Counted from the first letter of the stretch, positions 36,741 to 47,615 are shown. The stretch: DNA of 64,000 bases from Mobiluncus curtisii subsp. curtisii ATCC 35241 (GCF_000146285.1 NZ_GL385912.1:2073069-2137068), one strand, 5' to 3'. A program made the numbers and translations. Notes: generated from the letters alone by a model not told the origin.

Positions 36741-38300
36741 ATGAGTTTTGTGTTCAGTCCGACCCCGGAACCAAATCCAACCCCAGACAAAGCAGTGAAG
36801 GAAGTCTTGGAAACTTCCTTGGACATTATGGCGGTTTTAGCTGCCAGTTTGGTCTGTATCGTGGCGTTGTTGGCAGCCGCCCAAGTTATCGGATTTTTGT
36901 TGCGACGCTGGGGACGCAAACACCGACTGATTAAATACATGGAGCGCCGCTCTCGCGTAGGTGGGTCTTTGACCTGTATCGCCTTAGGGGCGACGATTGG
37001 GTGGTACTGGACTGTACGCGACCACAACGTTCCCGGTTACGGCACAATTTCGCACGGCTTGCTGATTTTGATGATTATTGCCGTGACGGTGTGGCTGATT
37101 GAACTCTGTGCCGTCCTGGAGGACATGACCCGGACACAGCTAGAGGGCGGGTCGAAACCAAATCGTTTGGTGACGCAAGCCCAAGTCATGCACCGGGTTT
37201 CACAAGTTTTCTTTGGGGTGTTCGGGGCTATCTCAATTGCATTGACATTCCCAGAAGCGCGTGCCGCCATGGGTTCAGTGCTGGCGTCCGCGGGCATTAT
37301 TTCTTTAATCGCTGGTATTGCTGCCCAAGGGGTGTTGGCAAACATGTTCGCGGGGCTTCAGATTGCTTTCTCCGACCCGATTCGAGTGGGTGACGTCGTC
37401 GTTGTCCAAGGTCAGCAAGGCACGATTGAAGAAATTACGCTGACGTATATAGTGATTCATCTGTGGGATGAACGCCGCCTCATCCTACCGTCCAAGAAAT
37501 TTACCGAGGAACCTTTTGAAAACTGGACTAAACGAGACACCCACCTGTTAGGGGTCGTGGAACTGCGCGTGGATTGGCGTCTGCCCTTGGCAGCTTTCCG
37601 CAACGAAGTCGACCGACTGCTCTCGGAAACAGACTTGTGGGATGGGCGCACTTCCAGCGTGCAGGTCACAGATAGTTCCGTTGAAACCATGCTGGTGCGG
37701 TTGGTCGCCAGCGCCGCAAACTCTGGAGATCTGTGGGATCTCAAGTGCTACCTGCGGGAACGCTTGATTGAGTGGATTGAAAAGGAAGCTCCCTATGCTC
37801 TGCCCCGCCGCCGCGTTGAAACTGACAAAGTTACAGAAGTGCACCTCCCGGTCGATGAAATCGAGATTGAGAAACAAGCTCGCGAACTAGCTATCGCGAC
37901 CATCCGGAAAACGAACAGCAGCCGTCACGCCGCAGCCACCAAAAAGCAAGCGACTGAAGCTGCCCCGACCAGCCCTTATGGGGAGCCACTTTTGGATCAG
38001 TATGCCCGGAAGATTCAAGAAAAACGCCGCTCCTGGAGATTTAAGGCCCGGCGGCTAGATGAAACTCATAATGAGAAATCGGAACAGCTGCCCCCTTCCC
38101 GAGACGCTCTGCAAGATACCAGAGTGCTGAGCACCACTGCCACGATAACTGGTGACCGGCTCTATTCCGGGACTCCAGATGCAGAGGAACGTCGCAAACT
38201 TGTCACGGGACCCAAACAATCTGAGGAAAAAACAACTGCTGACAGCGACACCACGACCGCGGACACCACCACCCCGTCTTCTGAGGAGACTCAGAAATGA
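36741..38300 (+). CDS. MscS-family mechanosensitive channel
   Basis: 519 residues from the ATG of MSFVFSPTPEP. Transmembrane segments lie at about 30-55, 70-90, 95-115 and 150-180. The pore-lining helix and following beta domain carry GVLANMFAGLQIAFSDPIRVGDVV, ITLTYIVI and LPSKKFTEEPFENWT, which are the MscS hallmarks. The last 150 residues are charged, Thr/Lys-rich and variable. No ribosome site precedes the ATG; TATGCT sits seven bases upstream, suggesting a leaderless message. The next gene overlaps by four bases. It releases solutes under osmotic down-shock. Confidence 0.88.
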   Translation: MSFVFSPTPEPNPTPDKAVKEVLETSLDIMAVLAASLVCIVALLAAAQVIGFLLRRWGRKHRLIKYMERRSRVGGSLTCIALGATIGWYWTVRDHNVPGYGTISHGLLILMIIAVTVWLIELCAVLEDMTRTQLEGGSKPNRLVTQAQVMHRVSQVFFGVFGAISIALTFPEARAAMGSVLASAGIISLIAGIAAQGVLANMFAGLQIAFSDPIRVGDVVVVQGQQGTIEEITLTYIVIHLWDERRLILPSKKFTEEPFENWTKRDTHLLGVVELRVDWRLPLAAFRNEVDRLLSETDLWDGRTSSVQVTDSSVETMLVRLVASAANSGDLWDLKCYLRERLIEWIEKEAPYALPRRRVETDKVTEVHLPVDEIEIEKQARELAIATIRKTNSSRHAAATKKQATEAAPTSPYGEPLLDQYARKIQEKRRSWRFKARRLDETHNEKSEQLPPSRDALQDTRVLSTTATITGDRLYSGTPDAEERRKLVTGPKQSEEKTTADSDTTTADTTTPSSEETQK

Positions 38301-39343
38301 GCCGAAATAAACGCTTTCGAAAGTCCGCCCCGCCTCGCCGCTACGCAACGCCCCAAACTTTGCCAAATCCGGATTTTTTGCGGGTTATTACCTGCAATCT
38401 GCAGTGGGGCACCCCCGCGGAGGGATGGACTGATGTCCAAAAGGCGAATTCGCGGGCGGAAGCGTTTATCCGGGGACTGGGCGAACGCTGCCGCAGCCTG
38501 TTCAAATCGGGTTCGGTCAACACCCGCACCCAGCTGACTGAAGAAAACCTAAAACAGACCGCCCAGGTACTCCAACAGTTAAAACCGGATATTTTGGCAC
38601 TGCAGGAAGTCGACAAAGGACAGCGGCGTTCCGGCTACGTCCGGCAAGCGCGTGTGTTAGCAGAGGCGCTACGCCTGCCCTACTGGCGTATCGGAGCGTC
38701 CTACGCGGGTCAGTCCCAAGTCCTGCACCGCCGCCCTTTGGACAGCGAATTAAAGGCCGAGAGCGGGTACGGTATCGCCCTGCTCTCACGCTGGCCAGCG
38801 AAATCTTGGCACTTTAAACGTCTTGGCAGAGTCCGGGCGCGGATAGTTTGGGGCAGCGACCCGTGGAAAGGCTTTTCTCACGGCTTTCTCGAAGGGTTAC
38901 GTGACCTTCCCGCAGCCGCAAAAGGGACGGGGGTACGGTTTGGTCAGATGCGGGTGCTGCTGGCAGCCCGCTTGGCTACGCCGCTGGGCACCGTCGCGCT
39001 CGGCACGACCCACCTGGAGATTCACCGTCCCACGGCAGCTTCTCAGCTGCGGCGTGCCTGGCGTTCCCTCTATCATTTACGTTCTGAATCTTGCCTGCTG
39101 GTGGGAGATTTCAACCTGCGTGATTACCAAATCAACAAAGTGCTACAGCCTTTGCCCACGGAACAGCACCCCGAGCTACACGCGGCTATCCCGTCATATC
39201 CGGCAGACAAGCCGTGGATTGCCCTGGATCAGCTGCTGGGCAACGGTTGGGAGCTGGTGGGCGAACCGCGAGCTTTACGCCTGCCCATCTCGGACCACCG
39301 GGCGGTCATCTACGATATACGCCCTGTAAAGACCGCTCAATAG
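38297..39343 (+). CDS. endonuclease/exonuclease/phosphatase (EEP) family hydrolase
   Basis: 348 residues; ATG overlaps the mscS stop (ATGA). EEP fold markers: VITCNLQWG (N-terminal Asn), ILALQEVDKGQRRSG (metal-binding Glu), GTTHLEIHRP, LVGDFNLRDYQ (GDFN) and the C-terminal ISDHRAVIYDI (catalytic His). No signal peptide. Substrate may be DNA, a nucleotide or a phospholipid/inositol phosphate; not resolvable here. Coupling to a mechanosensitive channel gene is unusual and suggests a membrane- or stress-related task (inference). Confidence 0.85.
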   Translation: MSRNKRFRKSAPPRRYATPQTLPNPDFLRVITCNLQWGTPAEGWTDVQKANSRAEAFIRGLGERCRSLFKSGSVNTRTQLTEENLKQTAQVLQQLKPDILALQEVDKGQRRSGYVRQARVLAEALRLPYWRIGASYAGQSQVLHRRPLDSELKAESGYGIALLSRWPAKSWHFKRLGRVRARIVWGSDPWKGFSHGFLEGLRDLPAAAKGTGVRFGQMRVLLAARLATPLGTVALGTTHLEIHRPTAASQLRRAWRSLYHLRSESCLLVGDFNLRDYQINKVLQPLPTEQHPELHAAIPSYPADKPWIALDQLLGNGWELVGEPRALRLPISDHRAVIYDIRPVKTAQ

Positions 39344-39397
39344 TTCCCGACTTCACCGTTTCAGCCCGCCAAACTGGCTAACCCCTAACCGGTAAAA

Positions 39398-39435
39398 AGT
39401 ATCCCAGGCTGATGATGACACCAACCTGGGATACT
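39398..39435 (-). terminator. enolase terminator
   Basis: AGTATCCCAGG (39398-39408) and CCTGGGATACT (39425-39435) form an 11-bp stem; on the - strand it is followed by TTTTTACC. It lies 17 bases past the eno stop. Confidence 0.85.
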
Positions 39436-39452
39436 CGTGAAACTAAATGAAC

Positions 39453-40811
<1,359 letters not shown>

Positions 40812-40901
40812 CTAAAAATGCGCATTTGTCCGAGAATTTCTCCCCGGACAAACAAATTTTCTTTGCGATTTATCGTTCCGGCTGCCGCCGCAAAACTTTG
40901 C

Positions 40902-41492
40902 TTACTGCTGCCCCTGCCCCATCATCTGCATCTGTGTGGCGCGCTGCTGGATAATTTGGATGGTTTGGTTCATCCGATTCGACAGTTTCGCGTTCTTGAG
41001 GTCGAAACCGGATTTGTAAGCCTTTTCAATTTGGGCTGCCAACTGCGGATTGACCGTTTGCACACCCAACTCGTGAGCGACTGCAGGGTCTGTCGCTGTG
41101 GCACACAGCAACAGTTGCATGACGTCGTGCGTCTCGGGAGACATCTTTGCGGGGTTCACCTTAAACAAATCGGTTTTAATCTCATCAAGCTGCGGACACT
41201 GCGAGAGCAAATCCTGACCGCCTTCGTGGAGAGTCCGCAAATAGCGCAGGGCATAAATGCGCGCGGTCTGCATTTCCGCGGTGTCGTTGAGATTAATTCC
41301 CGCCTCGGCGAGTTCTTTGGTGACCGTTCCGAGTTGGGATTCGGTGACGACCCAGCCGTCACCGTAGGCGGCTACTCCTGGTTTTGCTTCACATCCGCTC
41401 AGAAGTCCCCCCGCGAGCGCCAGCGCAGCAACCCCCGTCATCAGCCTGGTCGCTGTTTTAGTGGTCTTGGTCACGAGGGACTTTTCCGCCAT
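40902..41492 (-). CDS. putative lipoprotein, SurA-N-like
   Basis: 196 residues from the ATG of MAEKSLVTKT (AAGGGAA just upstream). A basic n-region, hydrophobic core MTGVAALALAGGLLSGC and lipobox LLSGC mark a lipoprotein signal with Cys near residue 36. The mature part is helical: VAAYGDGWVVTESQLGTVTKEL resembles the N-terminal helix of SurA/PrsA chaperones (where the first helix follows a VNGxxIT-type strand), but no parvulin domain follows. It sits just after mfd on the same strand, a common actinobacterial pairing. Function unknown; a secreted folding helper is possible. Confidence 0.75.
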   Translation of the reverse strand: MAEKSLVTKTTKTATRLMTGVAALALAGGLLSGCEAKPGVAAYGDGWVVTESQLGTVTKELAEAGINLNDTAEMQTARIYALRYLRTLHEGGQDLLSQCPQLDEIKTDLFKVNPAKMSPETHDVMQLLLCATATDPAVAHELGVQTVNPQLAAQIEKAYKSGFDLKNAKLSNRMNQTIQIIQQRATQMQMMGQGQQ

Positions 41493-41559
41493 CGTCTTTC
41501 CCTTCAATAGTCCGACCCAACGTTCCCATCTTAGCTTTTCTTTGACCGGGGAGGGAATT

Positions 41560-44500
41560 TTAAGCTAGCGGTTTAATAATGCCCCGAATGATTTTTTGGA
41601 CCCATTCCAGCAGCTCCAAATCCACGATGGGAGTCTCGCTCAACCCATTTTTCCGAGTCGGTGCAGGTATGAACAATTCACGCGTCGCCAATTTTACCCG
41701 CGCTCCCGGATACATGCGCTGCAGCCGAGCCATCTGCGAATCCGCCAGTTCGACGGGCGCAAAGCGAATAAATTTGCCCATGACTTTAATCTCTTGCACT
41801 TTTTGAGCCCGCGCCAAGTTACGCAGTTTTGCTACTGCCCCCAAGCGTTCCAACGGTTCCGGAGGTCGCCCGTAGCGGTCGGTCATTTCCTCCAACAGTT
41901 GATCGATTTCCTCATCGGTAGTCGCTGCGGACAGACGTGTATAGGCATCGAGACGCAGCGACTGCACATCCAGATAGTCCTCGGGAATAAAGGCATCTAT
42001 GGGCAGCTCAATGGACACACTGGTGTCTTCGGGGGCTTCCTCGCCTTTATAGGTCGCAACTGCCTCACCCACCATGCGCACATAGAGGTCAAAGCCCACC
42101 CCGGCGATGTGTCCAGACTGCTCACCGCCCAACAGGTTGCCAGCACCTCGGATCTCCAGGTCTTTCGTAGCGATAGCCATCCCGGAGCCTAACCCGGTGT
42201 TGGTTCCAATCGTTTTCAGCCTCTCAAAAGCTGTTTCATTCATGGTGGTGCCCGGCGGATAGAGGAAGTAAGCGTAGCCACGTTCCCGCCCGCGGCCGAC
42301 TCGTCCGCGGAGCTGATGCAGCTGCGAGAGACCAAACCGATCGGCACGATCCACGATGATTGTGTTGGCGTTGGTCACATCCAAGCCGTTTTCGACAATC
42401 GTCGTGGACACCAACACATCGAATTCTTGGTTCCAGAAATCCACCATGACCGATTCCAGCTGTTTTTCTGACATTTGCCCGTGCCCCACTCGCACCCGCG
42501 CTTCGGGCACCAGCTCGGCCAGGTGAGCGGCAATCCTATTGATTGATTGCACCCGGTTATGCACGAAAAATACTTGACCATCACGCAAAAGCTCGCGCCG
42601 GATTGCTGCCGCAACCTGTTTATCTGAGTAGGCTCCCACGTAGGTCAAGACCGGGTGGCGGTCCTCCGGCGGGGTGGTGAGGGTGCTCATGCCGCGAATC
42701 CCGGTGATTGCCATCTCCAGGGTGCGCGGAATCGGGGTGGCGCTCATCGTCAAGACGTCAACGTCGGCACGCAAAGCCTTTAGAGCTTCCTTGTGCTCCA
42801 CACCGAAACGTTGCTCTTCGTCGATTACCACCAGACCCAAGTCTTTGAAACGAACGTTTCCGGACAGCAGGGCGTGGGTGCCGATGACCACTTCGATGGA
42901 GCCGTCTTTTAACCCGGCTTTAATCTGGGCAGCTTCTTTCGCCGTGGTAAAGCGAGACAGCGCCGCCACCGTCACCGGGAATCCCGCAAAACGGCTCGTA
43001 AATGTTTCGGTGTGCTGGCTGACCAGCAGGGTGGTCGGCGCTAAAATCGCCACTTGCTTGCCATCTTGGACCGCTTTAAACGCCGCACGGACCGCAATCT
43101 CAGTTTTTCCGTAACCTACATCACCACAGACCAGCCGATCCATCGGGACGGTTTGTTCCATATCGTGCTTGACTTCATCAATGACCGTGAGCTGGTCGGG
43201 AGTTTCGACGAACTCGAAACTATCTTCCAGTTCCCGCTGCCAGGGGGTATCCGGGCTGAAAGCATGTCCTTTGGAGGCTTGCCGGATGGCGTACAGTCGC
43301 ACCAGCTCACGAGCGATTTCTTTGACCGCTTTGCGGGCTTTGGACTTGGTCTTTGCCCAATCTGCTCCGCCCATCTTTGACAGGGTTGGAGATTCTCCAC
43401 CCACATATTTTGAGAGCAAATCCAGGGAGTCAGTAGGCACCCACAGCTGGTCAGCCGGTCCGTTGCGTTTGCTGGGGGCATATTCCAACACCACGTATTC
43501 TTTCGAGGTGGTTTCCCGACCTCGCCCCATGGTGCGCTTCGCCAGTTTCACGAAGCGTCCGATGCCGTGGTGCAGGTGAACCACGTAGTCGCCCTGGGTC
43601 AACGTCAGGGGGTCAATAGCTTTGCGTCGTCTGGCGGGAAGGTTTGCCTTGTCGGCAGTGTGGCGGGATTTCTTTTTTCCCAAGACCTGTGCCTCGCTCA
43701 CCACCAACAGCTGCGCGGCGGGGACTTGGTATCCTTCGTCCAGGGGCGCCACCGTAATCTGTACGGTTCCGTCGTTCTGCGATGTTGCGTCCTTCACCAC
43801 TTTTGCCGGGACATCAGCCTCGCTGAGTACATCCCGCAGCCGGCTCGCCATTCCCTTGCCGGTCGTAGTAATCACTACATTCCAGTTTTTCGAAGCTAAA
43901 TCGCCGATTGTACCAATCAGTCCAGTTTCTCCGGCGAGAGGCTCCATCACGATTTGCGCCCCCACGTTTTGAGCGTTCTCGCCCACCGCAAAAGGAGAGA
44001 CGAACACCGTGTCCATGTGCGCCTCTTGTGCCGCAGCATGAAGCTGCTCCAAGGTCAAAAATGAAGCTTGTTCAATCTCCAGGGGCACTTCCCCGCCACC
44101 CGCGGCCGCCGACCAGGAAGCTGCCAGGAACTCTTGGGTAGTTTCTACCAGTTCTGTAGCACGAGCTTCCAACCGGGGACGATCGGTCGCCACCAGTCGG
44201 GCACCGGGTGGCAGCAGAGAAAACAGCGGCACCATTTCTGCCCCCAGCAGGGGACTCAAGGATTCCAAGCCTTCGCCGTATTTGCCCTCGGCTGCCAGGT
44301 TGAGTATTTCGGCAGCCTGCGGCATCTGACCAGCAAGGCTGGCAGCCAGTTTTCGTGCCGTATCGTCGAGGAGCAGTTCGCGACAAGCGGGGGCGACCAG
44401 CGTTCGGATGTCGCCGCCGAAAGTCCGCTGATCCGATGCCGTAAACGCGCGGATGGTGTCTACCTCATCACCAAACAGTTCGATACGCACCGGGTGGGCA

Positions 44501-45057
44501 GAGGTGGGAGAAAAAACATCAAGCAGCCCTCCACGCACCGCAAACTGACCGCGCGCTCCGACCATATCAACGCGTTCGTAGCCCAAACGCAACAAATCTG
44601 CAGCCATGGTGTCGCGGTCATAGGGGTCTCCCACCTGCACGGTAAACAGGGGATAGTCAGCTATATGCGCATTTACCGGGGCTAGCGCGGCTCGCACGGG
44701 CATGACCAGGAAATGAACCGCGTCTTGCGGATGGGGATGCGTCACCCGGTGTAAAGCCCAAATCCGGCGCGCCATCGTGTCGGTGCGGGGAGAAAGTCTC
44801 TCGTGAGGCAAGGTTTCCCAGTCAGGAAACAACTCCACTCCAGCGGTATAGGCTCCCAATTCACGAGCCAATTGGGTGGCGGCACGGGTGCTCGGCGCGA
44901 GGACCACGGTCAGCCTTTCGTCGCTGCCGGGCAAGCCCACGATGAGCGGGGCATAAAAGCCGGGTGGGGCTACGTATTCGCTCGCCGTATCCGCCCTGTC
45001 AGGCTCCAGACCTGCCAAAGCATCCCCAGTCACCTCCAGTAAACCGTGCAAACTCAT
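41560..45057 (-). CDS. mfd: transcription-repair coupling factor
   Basis: 1165 residues from the ATG of MSLHGLLEV (the open frame runs further but that start gives the usual length). N-terminal UvrB-like part (LTVVLAPSTRAATQLA, RIELFGDEVDTIR), the RNAP-interacting domain (GDYVVHLHHGIGRF, KEYVVLEYA), then the RecG-like motor with Walker A GDVGYGKTEIAVRAAF, DEEQRFGV, TMSATPIPRTL, and the TRG motif area LRGRVGRGRERGYAYF. It pushes stalled RNA polymerase off damaged DNA and recruits UvrA. Pth lies upstream with a 52-base gap; the lipoprotein follows. Confidence 0.97.
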   Translation of the reverse strand: MSLHGLLEVTGDALAGLEPDRADTASEYVAPPGFYAPLIVGLPGSDERLTVVLAPSTRAATQLARELGAYTAGVELFPDWETLPHERLSPRTDTMARRIWALHRVTHPHPQDAVHFLVMPVRAALAPVNAHIADYPLFTVQVGDPYDRDTMAADLLRLGYERVDMVGARGQFAVRGGLLDVFSPTSAHPVRIELFGDEVDTIRAFTASDQRTFGGDIRTLVAPACRELLLDDTARKLAASLAGQMPQAAEILNLAAEGKYGEGLESLSPLLGAEMVPLFSLLPPGARLVATDRPRLEARATELVETTQEFLAASWSAAAGGGEVPLEIEQASFLTLEQLHAAAQEAHMDTVFVSPFAVGENAQNVGAQIVMEPLAGETGLIGTIGDLASKNWNVVITTTGKGMASRLRDVLSEADVPAKVVKDATSQNDGTVQITVAPLDEGYQVPAAQLLVVSEAQVLGKKKSRHTADKANLPARRRKAIDPLTLTQGDYVVHLHHGIGRFVKLAKRTMGRGRETTSKEYVVLEYAPSKRNGPADQLWVPTDSLDLLSKYVGGESPTLSKMGGADWAKTKSKARKAVKEIARELVRLYAIRQASKGHAFSPDTPWQRELEDSFEFVETPDQLTVIDEVKHDMEQTVPMDRLVCGDVGYGKTEIAVRAAFKAVQDGKQVAILAPTTLLVSQHTETFTSRFAGFPVTVAALSRFTTAKEAAQIKAGLKDGSIEVVIGTHALLSGNVRFKDLGLVVIDEEQRFGVEHKEALKALRADVDVLTMSATPIPRTLEMAITGIRGMSTLTTPPEDRHPVLTYVGAYSDKQVAAAIRRELLRDGQVFFVHNRVQSINRIAAHLAELVPEARVRVGHGQMSEKQLESVMVDFWNQEFDVLVSTTIVENGLDVTNANTIIVDRADRFGLSQLHQLRGRVGRGRERGYAYFLYPPGTTMNETAFERLKTIGTNTGLGSGMAIATKDLEIRGAGNLLGGEQSGHIAGVGFDLYVRMVGEAVATYKGEEAPEDTSVSIELPIDAFIPEDYLDVQSLRLDAYTRLSAATTDEEIDQLLEEMTDRYGRPPEPLERLGAVAKLRNLARAQKVQEIKVMGKFIRFAPVELADSQMARLQRMYPGARVKLATRELFIPAPTRKNGLSETPIVDLELLEWVQKIIRGIIKPLA

Positions 45058-45109
45058 GAATGTACCTGACCCCCCGAGCTCAGCCCCTACCTTTTGCAGG
45101 CGCCGCCCC

Positions 45110-45778
45110 TTACTTGGGGTTGCCCAAATGTAGCCTGGCTTGAGCTTTCGCCAGACCGTTCTCTGCAATATCCGTCACACATTGTACCGCTCGGTCCAGA
45201 ACCTCATCGAGGATACTTTGCTGCGACTTTGGGATACGCCCTAAAACCCAATTGATGACATCAAAACCCCCGCCAGGCATCTTCACGGGGCGTCCGATGC
45301 CAATGCGTAAACGTGCAAAGTCTTTCGTACCCAAAGCTTTTTGGATGGATTTAAGCCCGTTGTGACCCCCGTCGCTGCCGCCAACTTTCAGCTTGGCGTA
45401 ACCCATTTCAAGGTCTAACTCATCATGAACCACCAGCAAACGGTCTGACCCAAGCCGATAATAGTCCAGCAGTTCTTTCACCCCCGGACCCGATTCATTC
45501 ATGTATGAGCCAGTATGCGCCACGATAATCTTGGGCGCGTCAACCCCGTAGCCCAAGCTCACCGTCGCCACGCGCGCCACCACTCCCGCACGCGCTAGAG
45601 ACTGATTCCGATATGCCTGACCCGACTGCTTCACAAAGCAATCAGTCACCATATATCCACAGTTGTGCCGCGTTCCGGCATATTTGTCACCGGGATTGCC
45701 AAGCCCCACCACGAGCCAGGTTCCCTCCTTGTCCAGCAGACGAGAAGGATCTAAACGTGGTTCGTGAGTGGGGCTCAT
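45110..45778 (-). CDS. pth: peptidyl-tRNA hydrolase
   Basis: 222 residues from ATG at 45778. Family marks: VVGLGNPGDKYAGTRHNCGYMV (seen in pieces; catalytic His in TRHN), SYMNESGPGVKELLDYY, LVVHDELDLEMGYAKLKVGGSDGGHNGLKSI region, RLRIGIGRP. It frees tRNA from peptidyl-tRNA that drops off ribosomes. It follows rplY by 32 bases, the classic rplY(ctc)-pth pair, and precedes mfd. Confidence 0.97.
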   Translation of the reverse strand: MSPTHEPRLDPSRLLDKEGTWLVVGLGNPGDKYAGTRHNCGYMVTDCFVKQSGQAYRNQSLARAGVVARVATVSLGYGVDAPKIIVAHTGSYMNESGPGVKELLDYYRLGSDRLLVVHDELDLEMGYAKLKVGGSDGGHNGLKSIQKALGTKDFARLRIGIGRPVKMPGGGFDVINWVLGRIPKSQQSILDEVLDRAVQCVTDIAENGLAKAQARLHLGNPK

Positions 45779-45810
45779 CAGCAATCCAAATCAGTGTCCG
45801 GAAACCGCTA

Positions 45811-46437
45811 TTATTCAGCAGCTTCTGCGGAAGCATCCGCAGCCGGAGCCTCAGCAGTTTCATCTTCTGCCGCCGGGGCTTCAGGAATATCAGCTTCCTG
45901 AGGAGCGGCGACGCTCAAAACAATCGCTTCCGGATCGGTCTTGGCTTCTACGCCCGCAGGCAGCTTAATGTCGGCTACGCTCAGCACCACGCCGTCTTCC
46001 AGACCATCCACGTTAACTTCAATCTTTTCCGGAATATCAATAACCGGGGCAAAAATTTCCATATTCAGCAGGTCCTGGTTGGCTACCAAACCAGACATGG
46101 GCTCACCAATGATTTCGATAGGTACTTCCACGTCCACCTTTTCGTCAGCCTTTACCAGCAGCAGGTCCATGTGCATAATCTGGCGCTTTACAGGGTGACG
46201 CTGAATGTCCTTAACCAGGACCATCGCCGGATTTTTGAGTCCCTTCAGGGAAATAACAGCGTTCGGGTTATCCTTCACCAACAGGAAAGTATCGTGGTAG
46301 GGCAGCAACAAGTGCACCGGATCCGTGCCGTGACCGTAAAGCACTGCCGGAATTTTGTCGGCAACTCGTGCGCGACGAGCAAAGCCCTTGCCAAAATCAG
46401 TGCGCGGTTCAACTTGCAAAGTGGGGTTATCAGCCAT
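45811..46437 (-). CDS. rplY: 50S ribosomal protein L25/general stress protein Ctc
   Basis: 208 residues from the ATG with GGAGG 8 bases upstream. L25 domain at the N-terminus (KGFARRARVADKIPAVLYGHG, VHLLLPYHDTFLL), then the TL5-type C-terminal domain (EVPIEIIGEP, INVDGLEDGVVLSVADIKLP-like), and an acidic Ala/Glu-rich tail (AAEDETAEAPAADASAEAAE). L25 binds 5S rRNA; the two-domain Ctc form is stress-linked in many bacteria. The reading frame stays open about 86 codons upstream, but no likely start lies there. A terminator-like hairpin occurs in the leader. Confidence 0.95.
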   Translation of the reverse strand: MADNPTLQVEPRTDFGKGFARRARVADKIPAVLYGHGTDPVHLLLPYHDTFLLVKDNPNAVISLKGLKNPAMVLVKDIQRHPVKRQIMHMDLLLVKADEKVDVEVPIEIIGEPMSGLVANQDLLNMEIFAPVIDIPEKIEVNVDGLEDGVVLSVADIKLPAGVEAKTDPEAIVLSVAAPQEADIPEAPAAEDETAEAPAADASAEAAE

Positions 46438-46575
46438 GGTTTTGTATCCTCCAAATTTGTACTCAGTATGTGTTTTCCCCGGAGGACCACGGATTCCTGT
46501 TGCGGGCTCTCTTTTCCGAAGTTTCGTCCCTCCCCTTACAGGTCGACAGACGAATCCGTTTCCTGTCACCAGACA

Positions 46576-46608
46576 GAAAAACCCGCCTTGCTCAAAAGCA
46601 AAAGCGGG
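46576..46608 (-). promoter_or_regulatory. terminator-like hairpin in the rplY leader (possible attenuator)
   Basis: On the - strand CCCGCTTTTGC (46608-46598) pairs with GCAAGGCGGG (46591-46582), one bulged base, then TTTTTC follows. It lies 140 bases before the rplY start and downstream of a TATTAT-type -10 near 46700. It could regulate rplY by early termination or end a small RNA. The rest of the 399-base gap 46438-46836 holds the rplY leader and the nitroreductase promoter. Confidence 0.5.
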
Positions 46609-46779
46609 CGAAGGGCATCCAGCAAAAGTTACCGGGCCGCGTCGATAACGGTTCACGCCACGGAATGACCGCTGCGCTCCCCCTCGCCGAGGCAACCTGA
46701 TAATAATAGCGAAAACCCCGTAATTTTACTAATTTGCAGAAACTTTAACCTCCTGTGTCTCTCGCTGGCCGAGTGTAAA

Positions 46780-46789
46780 TCTGATCAGA
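46780..46789. promoter_or_regulatory. palindrome upstream of the nitroreductase gene
   Basis: TCTGATCAGA is a perfect 10-base palindrome about 50 bases before the ATG, next to an AT-rich stretch with a GATAAAAT-type -10 at about 46813. It may be a repressor site. Confidence 0.3.
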
Positions 46790-46836
46790 ATCAATATTTG
46801 GGTATACCTAAAGATAAAATGTGAAACAATGATTCC

Positions 46837-47586
46837 ATGAACGAAACCATCGATGTCCAGCTAGAGCATCGCACCATCCGCGAGTTTAAATCGGATCCCA
46901 TTCCTGAGGATATTTTCCAAACCCTCATGGACGTTGCCATGCACACCCCCACGTCACGCGGGATACAAAGTGCGTCGATTATCCGCGTCAAGGATCAAGC
47001 AAAGCGTGAAAAACTGGCTGAAATCGGTGGTCAAGAATATGTCGCTCGCGCCCCGGAGTATTTGCTGTTCATCGTGGACTTAGCCAGGGCTGCAGCTATC
47101 CTGCAAGAGATGGGCTTGTACCCCCAATCAGCTGCCACAATAGATACGTTCCAAGAAGGATTCACCGATGCGGTCCTGATGGTTCAAAACGTGGTGGTAG
47201 CCGCCGAGTCTTTGGGGCTGGGAGCCAACATTTTAGGCAATATTTTGAACGAGCCTAAAGGGGTCATCGAGGCTATCGGTCTGCCCCTCTACACTTTCCC
47301 GGTACTGGGACTGACATTGGGATACCCTGGCGAAAACCCACAGCGGAAACCGCGGATGCCCAAAGAATTCCGAGTCATGACTGACACCTACGTGCGTCCA
47401 GATTCCTACCTGGAAGCCCTCAAAGATTACGACGCACAGATGCGCGAATACTATGACCTGCGCAATAAGGGCAAGCGCGAGGACAAGTTTACGAATCAAA
47501 TCTTCCAGAACTTAGGCAAGGTCCGCAATCGTCGTGCCTCCATCCTGGATGACATTGAATCTCAGGGATTCCTGATGCACCCCTAG
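46837..47586 (+). CDS. nitroreductase-family FMN oxidoreductase (NfsA/FRP-like)
   Basis: 249 residues. The N-terminal FMN-binding pattern HRTIREFKSDPIP is standard; SRGIQSASIIRV, TDAVLMVQNVVVAAESLGLG and FPVLGLTLGYPGENP are characteristic of the NfsA/flavin-reductase-P branch, as is the C-terminal RPDSYLEALKDYDAQMREYY. It reduces nitro compounds, quinones or flavins with NAD(P)H. It is monocistronic and divergent from rplY; substrate and physiological role are open. Confidence 0.88.
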   Translation: MNETIDVQLEHRTIREFKSDPIPEDIFQTLMDVAMHTPTSRGIQSASIIRVKDQAKREKLAEIGGQEYVARAPEYLLFIVDLARAAAILQEMGLYPQSAATIDTFQEGFTDAVLMVQNVVVAAESLGLGANILGNILNEPKGVIEAIGLPLYTFPVLGLTLGYPGENPQRKPRMPKEFRVMTDTYVRPDSYLEALKDYDAQMREYYDLRNKGKREDKFTNQIFQNLGKVRNRRASILDDIESQGFLMHP

Positions 47587-47602
47587 AGTAAAGCTCTAGG
47601 GG
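47580..47602. terminator. stem-loop at the end of the nitroreductase gene
   Basis: CCCCTAGAG (47580-47588) pairs with CTCTAGGGG (47594-47602); the stem covers the stop codon. No T-run follows on either strand, so it is a weak terminator or mRNA-protecting hairpin. Confidence 0.5.
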
Positions 47603-47615
47603 ACTCACACCGGAT

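Noticed and set aside
46438..46695. 86-codon extension of rplY
   Set aside because: Frame is open but lacks a start with ribosome site; L25 proteins begin with the MADN-type segment at 46437, and the stretch contains a terminator-like hairpin.
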